This document shows, in pieces, positions 14,421 to 17,640 of a DNA stretch of 17,640 nt. A model generated the notes under the pieces. It saw only the letters and a list, made by a program, of their open reading frames with translations, had not been told where the DNA came from and searched no databases. The position numbers and the translations under genes were made by a program. This DNA comes from CAZHOV01 sp964534315 (GTDB lineage: Bacteria > Bacteroidota > Bacteroidia > Chitinophagales > Saprospiraceae): assembly GCA_964534315.1 (NCBI GenBank), contig CAZHOV010000117.1, forward strand, positions 1 to 17,640, in the 5' to 3' direction. Each line of letters starts with the position of its first letter. Positions within the stretch are counted from its first letter, which is position 1.

Positions 14421-14500
14421 CAGTGAAGGACGATGCCTTCACTGTCGCGAGTGAAGGCAACGTCCTTCAAAACACGTAGTGAAGGCAACGTCCTTCACTA
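14421..14500. repeat. Three tandem GTGAAGG..CCTTCAC hairpins between convergent genes
   Basis: CAGTGAAGG/CCTTCACTG (14421-14444, loop ACGATG), TGAAGG/CCTTCA (14452-14469, loop CAACGT) and TAGTGAAGG/CCTTCACTA (14477-14500, loop CAACGT) follow one another. The first is in the opposite sense, judged by its loop. The third includes the response regulator's stop codon (14498-14500). They may act as a bidirectional transcription or processivity block between the caspase-FGE and LytTR genes, but no T-tract follows. A fourth relative lies at 12262. Confidence 0.85.
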
Positions 14501-15259
14501 ACGATCCAACCACTCCTTAAAATCCCCCACCTTCTCCCTGCTCACCAAGATCTTTTCCCCGTTGGCATCCCACAATTGTACCTTCAACCGGCTATTGGTG
14601 TAGGAGGTGATCTTTTCAATGGCGCCGAAGGCGGTGATGAACTTGCGGTTGAGGCGGAAAAAGCGGGCCGGATCGACCAGGTGTTCTACCTCCTCCAGCT
14701 TGTAATCGATAGCGTGCTTCTTGCCGTCGTTGGTTTTGAGCCAGGTGGTTTTGTGCTCGCTGAAAAAATAGGCAATGTCTTCTACCGGCACGCCAAGGAG
14801 CTGATGGCCAGCTTTTACCATAAAGCGACTCTTGTACTTTTTCTGTCGGGTGATCATGCGGGCGGCTTCCCGGATGATCTGGAGATCAGGGGCGGCATGC
14901 TGAGCGGCGTACTGGTGGAACTGCTCAAAGGCGGCCTCTAACTCTTCACTATCAATGGGCTTTAAGAGGTAATCTATACTGTTGACTTTAAAGGCCTGTA
15001 AAGCATACTCATTGTAGGCGGTCGTGAAAATAACGGGGCTCTTGACGGGTACTTTTTCAAATATCCTAAAACTCAGTCCGTCGGCCAGTTGAATGTCAAA
15101 AAAACATAGATCAGGAGCCGGATGACTGGAAAACCACTCCACAGCACCTTCTATCGAATCGAGCTGGGCAACGATTTCAATATCAGGATCGTATTGGTGA
15201 ATGAGGTGGGTCAGCCGCTCGGCAGCTAAGCCCTCGTCTTCAATAATGACTACCTTCAT
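14498..15259 (-). CDS. LytTR-family response regulator
   Basis: A 253-residue two-component regulator. The receiver domain (1-120) has the acidic pair Glu7/Asp8, the phosphoacceptor Asp55 in LCFFDIQLADG, the Thr in IFTTAYNEYAL and the conserved Lys in YLLKPID. The LytTR DNA-binding domain covers about 145-253 (FMVKAGHQLLGVPVEDIAYF, FFRLNRKFI, ILVSREKVGDFKEWL). Its ATG overlaps the end of the upstream histidine kinase gene by 4 bp, so the two are translationally coupled partners. The stop codon lies inside a hairpin. The genes it controls cannot be read from the window; the convergent caspase-FGE gene is only a neighbour. Confidence 0.95.
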   Translation of the reverse strand: MKVVIIEDEGLAAERLTHLIHQYDPDIEIVAQLDSIEGAVEWFSSHPAPDLCFFDIQLADGLSFRIFEKVPVKSPVIFTTAYNEYALQAFKVNSIDYLLKPIDSEELEAAFEQFHQYAAQHAAPDLQIIREAARMITRQKKYKSRFMVKAGHQLLGVPVEDIAYFFSEHKTTWLKTNDGKKHAIDYKLEEVEHLVDPARFFRLNRKFITAFGAIEKITSYTNSRLKVQLWDANGEKILVSREKVGDFKEWLDR

Positions 15260-16305
15260 GAAGCATGGGGGATTAACGGGAGTTTGACAATAAAATCTTT
15301 TTCGGTTTCCTGGATAATCACCTCTTTATCTGCCAGGTATTTGTAACGCGCTTTGATGTTTTCCAAACCAATGCCGTTAGAGTTGACGGCTACTTCCTTA
15401 CGCTGGAGGTTGTTATCTACCACAATATAATCCGAACCGTTCTTTTGAATGGTAATGATCAGTGGTTTGGATTTAGAAATGATATTGTGCTTGATGGCAT
15501 TTTCTACCAGCATCTGCAACGCCAGGGGAGCTACCATGTAGGCGTCTTGATTCACCGGCAAGTCCATCTCAACTTTCAGATTCTCTCCAAACCGCATTTG
15601 TGCCAGAAAAATATAAGATTTCAACGCCTCCATCTCCCTTTTCAAGGAAACCACTTCCTTTTCTCTGGTCTCCAGGACATAGCGGTATACTTTTGAAAGC
15701 TGATTGATAAACTTGGCGGCCAGGTCCTGATCTTTATAGACAAGGGAGGACAGCACATTCAAACTATTGAATAAAAAGTGCGGATTGACCTGATTTTTTA
15801 AGGTTTCGTATTTGGAACTCAGATGCTCCCGCTTCAGTTTTTCGGTCTCCACCTGAGCATCCCGCCATTCGAAAAGAAATGACCTTCCGTAAAGAAATAG
15901 AGACACGAAAGCAGTGATCTGCAAAATGATAGAGAGCGACTGTAAATTTTGCCCGCGAATACTCTCCATAACCGTATACCCCATCAGGGTTACCTCCCAG
16001 ATCACATCGAAGGTATAATAGGCAGTAAGGGTAAAAACTAACGTTGCCAATACAGAGACGATGAATGTCTTGACCGGTGTCTCTATCCACGAAAATCGCT
16101 TCCGCAACCCGTCGCTAATATATCCGTTCCCAAACCATAAGATCACCCAAAGCAACCCCTGATAGGATACCACCCATAGGAAATACTGAAAATTGGGCGG
16201 ATTGATAAACGGGAAAAAGACCAAGGTCAGTCCCACACCACCGAGAAAAAATAGTAATACGGCGGTTTTGAGGTGATTGAGCCAGGTTTTCTTTTTTGTC
16301 TCCAT
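15256..16305 (-). CDS. LytS/YehU-type sensor histidine kinase
   Basis: A 349-residue membrane kinase. Four hydrophobic segments occupy about 13-34, 42-60, 80-100 and 122-142, with little extracellular sequence, so it probably senses through the membrane. A short coiled coil (about 148-172) follows. The His_kinase domain has phosphoacceptor His176 in QVNPHFLFNSLN. The HATPase part has the N-box MLVENAIKHNI and the G-box SNGIGLENIKARYKYL. This pattern is the standard LytS class of Bacteroidota, paired with the overlapping LytTR regulator downstream. The ATG at 16305 is preceded by a 27-bp-stem inverted repeat and by the gene at 16387-17052 on the same strand. Confidence 0.95.
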   Translation of the reverse strand: METKKKTWLNHLKTAVLLFFLGGVGLTLVFFPFINPPNFQYFLWVVSYQGLLWVILWFGNGYISDGLRKRFSWIETPVKTFIVSVLATLVFTLTAYYTFDVIWEVTLMGYTVMESIRGQNLQSLSIILQITAFVSLFLYGRSFLFEWRDAQVETEKLKREHLSSKYETLKNQVNPHFLFNSLNVLSSLVYKDQDLAAKFINQLSKVYRYVLETREKEVVSLKREMEALKSYIFLAQMRFGENLKVEMDLPVNQDAYMVAPLALQMLVENAIKHNIISKSKPLIITIQKNGSDYIVVDNNLQRKEVAVNSNGIGLENIKARYKYLADKEVIIQETEKDFIVKLPLIPHAS

Positions 16306-16321
16306 AATTAAGTTTATTAGT

Positions 16322-16382
16322 TCTCGCAGAGACGCAAAGATCGCAAAGAAAAATACTTTGCGATCTTTGCGTCTCTGCGAGA
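16322..16382. repeat. Perfect inverted repeat, 27-bp stem and 7-base loop
   Basis: The left arm (16322-16348, starting TCTCGCAGAGACGCAAAG) and the right arm (16356-16382, ending GCGTCTCTGCGAGA) are exact reverse complements around the loop AAAAATA. The arms are built from degenerate GCAAAGA/TCGCAAAG units. Similar TTTGCGTCTCTGCG sequences are, to my knowledge, dispersed in intergenic DNA of many bacteria. It almost fills the 81-bp gap between the secreted repeat-protein gene and the kinase gene. No T-tract follows on the minus strand. Confidence 0.95.
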
Positions 16383-16386
16383 TTTC

Positions 16387-17052
16387 CTATTGGTTCGCTT
16401 GTTCCAACAATTTATTACAATAGTAGCTTCCCCAATCAGGGTGTAAAGCCGATTCTTTTTCGAAGGTTTCAAACAGCTTGCTCGCTTTTTCCAGTGATGG
16501 TTTCGCTGCAGCAGGTCCCCCTCCGTAAAACTCCGGCGTGTAAAAAGTGTTCTGTCCTTTGATAAAATAAGGTCTTGGATTATCCGGATTTAACGTCATA
16601 GCTTTTTCGCAAGCTTGATACACCGAAGGGCTGTAACGCCCACCGTTTACCATGGGGTTTTCCCAAATGCGGGCGGTATAAATATAGCCTTGTAAGGCAT
16701 ATATCTCAGATTCTTCCGGCGCGATGGCCTTGGCTTTGTCGAGTGCTTTTTGTGCCAGATCGTTATGCGCCTTGATCTTGTCCGCATCCGTTTCCATATA
16801 CTGCATAGCCAGGTTTAAGTGGCAATAAGCTACATAATATGCAGGCAACCATTCTTTTTCTTCCACTCCGGCTACACGCTCAAAGGCATTCGCCGCATCG
16901 GTAAACGACTGAATGGCTTCTTCAGCATTATCTGTTTTGTAGGCCATCCGCATTTTACCAATCGCACCCTCCATGGCCTGCATGTATTTATTTGATTGTC
17001 CAAAACAAAGTACGGAAATACTTAGAAAAAAAATAAGACTTAAGTTTTTCAT
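16387..17052 (-). CDS. Secreted tetratricopeptide-like protein
   Basis: A 221-residue exported protein. Residues 1-19 form a signal peptide (LSLIFFLSISVLCFGQ). The rest is helical with TPR-like spacing: AEEAIQSFTDAANAFERVAG, WLPAYYVAYCHLNLAMQYM, AHNDLAQKALDKAKAIAPEE, EIYALQGYIYTAR, ACEKAMTLNPDNPRPYFIKG and AKPSLEKASKLFETF. The A-LNPDNPRPYFIKG stretch is the clearest TPR signature. Such proteins usually act as periplasmic or outer-membrane-associated scaffolds, but no specific role is visible. It lies 66 bp after the TonB receptor gene on the same strand and could be co-transcribed with it. A near-consensus -7 element upstream argues for its own promoter. Confidence 0.85.
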   Translation of the reverse strand: MKNLSLIFFLSISVLCFGQSNKYMQAMEGAIGKMRMAYKTDNAEEAIQSFTDAANAFERVAGVEEKEWLPAYYVAYCHLNLAMQYMETDADKIKAHNDLAQKALDKAKAIAPEESEIYALQGYIYTARIWENPMVNGGRYSPSVYQACEKAMTLNPDNPRPYFIKGQNTFYTPEFYGGGPAAAKPSLEKASKLFETFEKESALHPDWGSYYCNKLLEQANQ

Positions 17053-17087
17053 TGTTTTTAGTTTTTAAGTTATTAAAAAATTTCTAG

Positions 17088-17094
17088 CAAAGTA
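17088..17094 (-). promoter_or_regulatory. Near-consensus -7 element before the TPR-like gene
   Basis: The minus strand reads TACTTTG, one base short of the TAnnTTTG consensus, 35 bp upstream of the ATG at 17052. No -33 TTG is evident, so this is a weak candidate. Confidence 0.25.
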
Positions 17095-17118
17095 GATTTA
17101 ATCATTATTCATTATTCA

Positions 17119-17640
17119 TTACTTCCCATACCTTTGCCCAAGCGTCATAAACACGCCTACAAAGAAGAAACGCCGGGCTTGTTGTTGTATTTGATAGCTG
17201 GCAAATTGGCCATTTTCATCAGGTACGTTGCTGAAGCGGCGGCCAAAGCTGTTTTCAAAGCCGGGAATATTATTTAAAGCGACATAGAAAATGGTGAAGT
17301 TGCCGAAAACATTGGTCAGGTAACTCACATTCAAACTCAGATCGTGGAAATTGCCGGTACGCTCTCCATTGAAAATCGAGCTATTCGGGTTATTGTAGGG
17401 GCGACCGCTGGAAAAGGCGTAGGTGGCTCCGATACTGGTGTTAATACTCGGTACCCAATGCTTGTAGACAACCGAAAGGTTATGCTTGGAGGCGAATCTT
17501 GGCGTAGATTGCTCCGGAAAGCCCCGGAATAACCGTTCGGTATCCAAGAAAGAGTAAGAGATCCAGAAGTCGCCATAGGTGATCGTCCGTTGAACATCTG
17601 CTATCAACATAATACGCTCATAAGCAGGTATTTGTGTGTA
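17119..17640 (-). CDS. TonB-dependent receptor, C-terminal part (partial)
   Basis: The frame is open to the right edge of the window; upstream of the Met at 17610 it still reads YTQIPAYERI, so only the end of a larger gene is seen. The 173 visible residues are alternating aromatic/polar beta strands of an outer membrane barrel: DFWISYSFLDTERLFRGFP, HNLSVVYKHWVP, NTSIGATYAFSSGRPYNNP, HDLSLNVSYLTN, NFTIFYVALNNI. The final strand RRFFFVGVFMTLGQRYGK ends in the aromatic pattern of barrels. The short periplasmic turns and long loops suit a TonB-dependent receptor of the peptidase-regulatory-like type common in Bacteroidota. The ligand is unknown. Confidence 0.8.
   Translation of the reverse strand, partial: YTQIPAYERIMLIADVQRTITYGDFWISYSFLDTERLFRGFPEQSTPRFASKHNLSVVYKHWVPSINTSIGATYAFSSGRPYNNPNSSIFNGERTGNFHDLSLNVSYLTNVFGNFTIFYVALNNIPGFENSFGRRFSNVPDENGQFASYQIQQQARRFFFVGVFMTLGQRYGK

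Noticed and set aside
14421..14500. CRISPR-like array from the three similar hairpins
   Set aside because: The units are palindromes separated by only 7 bases, without spacers of uniform length, and no cas gene is present.
9989..14500. DGR template repeat or reverse transcriptase within the window
   Set aside because: I found no second copy of the RGGSW...LGFRL coding segment and no reverse transcriptase motif on either strand. The DGR idea therefore depends on an element elsewhere.
14576..14941. A 121-codon plus-strand open frame
   Set aside because: It is the antisense shadow of the LytTR response regulator, whose motifs are unambiguous.
16322..16382. Intrinsic terminator for the TPR-like gene
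   Set aside because: The stem is strong but is not followed by a T-tract on the minus strand and is not GC-rich at its base, so I list it as an inverted repeat only.

Overview
The window looks like a chromosomal segment of a member of the Bacteroidota. The gene set points there: hisH-hisA-hisF with a fused hisIE, a TonB-dependent receptor barrel, LytS/LytTR regulation, and many signal peptides ending in a Phe/Leu-rich stretch before AQ or GQ. Genes also lack clear Shine-Dalgarno sites, and a TAnnTTTG-type -7 element is present. A Saprospiria-like or Cytophagales-like host is my guess only. I see no rRNA, tRNA, CRISPR array, integrase or transposase.

Layout. Positions 1-2786 hold the 3' end of a histidine operon (a probable hisB tail, hisH, hisA, hisF, hisIE), with tight spacing or overlaps. 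Positions 2902-5985 hold an Ogt-type DNA repair methyltransferase, kynureninase and an MFS transporter, all on the plus strand. Positions 6014-7059 hold a decayed ABC exporter: N-terminally truncated, frameshifted, with two internal deletions. A macrodomain ADP-ribose hydrolase (7162-7668) follows, bracketed by two identical 44-bp repeats; a third copy lies behind hisIE. Then come a gene-poor stretch with a broken small membrane-protein frame, a DUF2834 membrane protein, and a secreted serine beta-lactamase-like hydrolase (ends 9988).

Positions 9994-14260 are the most unusual part. On the minus strand lie a secreted protein of unknown family and, 6 bp downstream, a protein with an N-terminal domain resembling effector-associated domain EAD11 followed by four membrane segments. 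Divergent from them is a large secreted protein with a caspase-like (C14) domain, helical repeats and a C-terminal FGE-sulfatase (C-type lectin fold) domain. Its last 40 codons look like a variable region diversified by a diversity-generating retroelement (DGR). The 622-bp divergent intergenic region carries a run of hairpins forming one long inverted repeat. A related family of AGTgAAGG/CCTTcACT hairpins sits on both sides of the caspase gene. I infer a sensor/effector (conflict-type) locus, but no reverse transcriptase or template repeat is in the window.

Positions 14498-17640 are all on the minus strand: a LytTR response regulator overlapping its LytS-type histidine kinase, a perfect 27-bp-stem inverted repeat, a secreted tetratricopeptide-like protein, and the C-terminal end of a TonB-dependent receptor running off the right edge.
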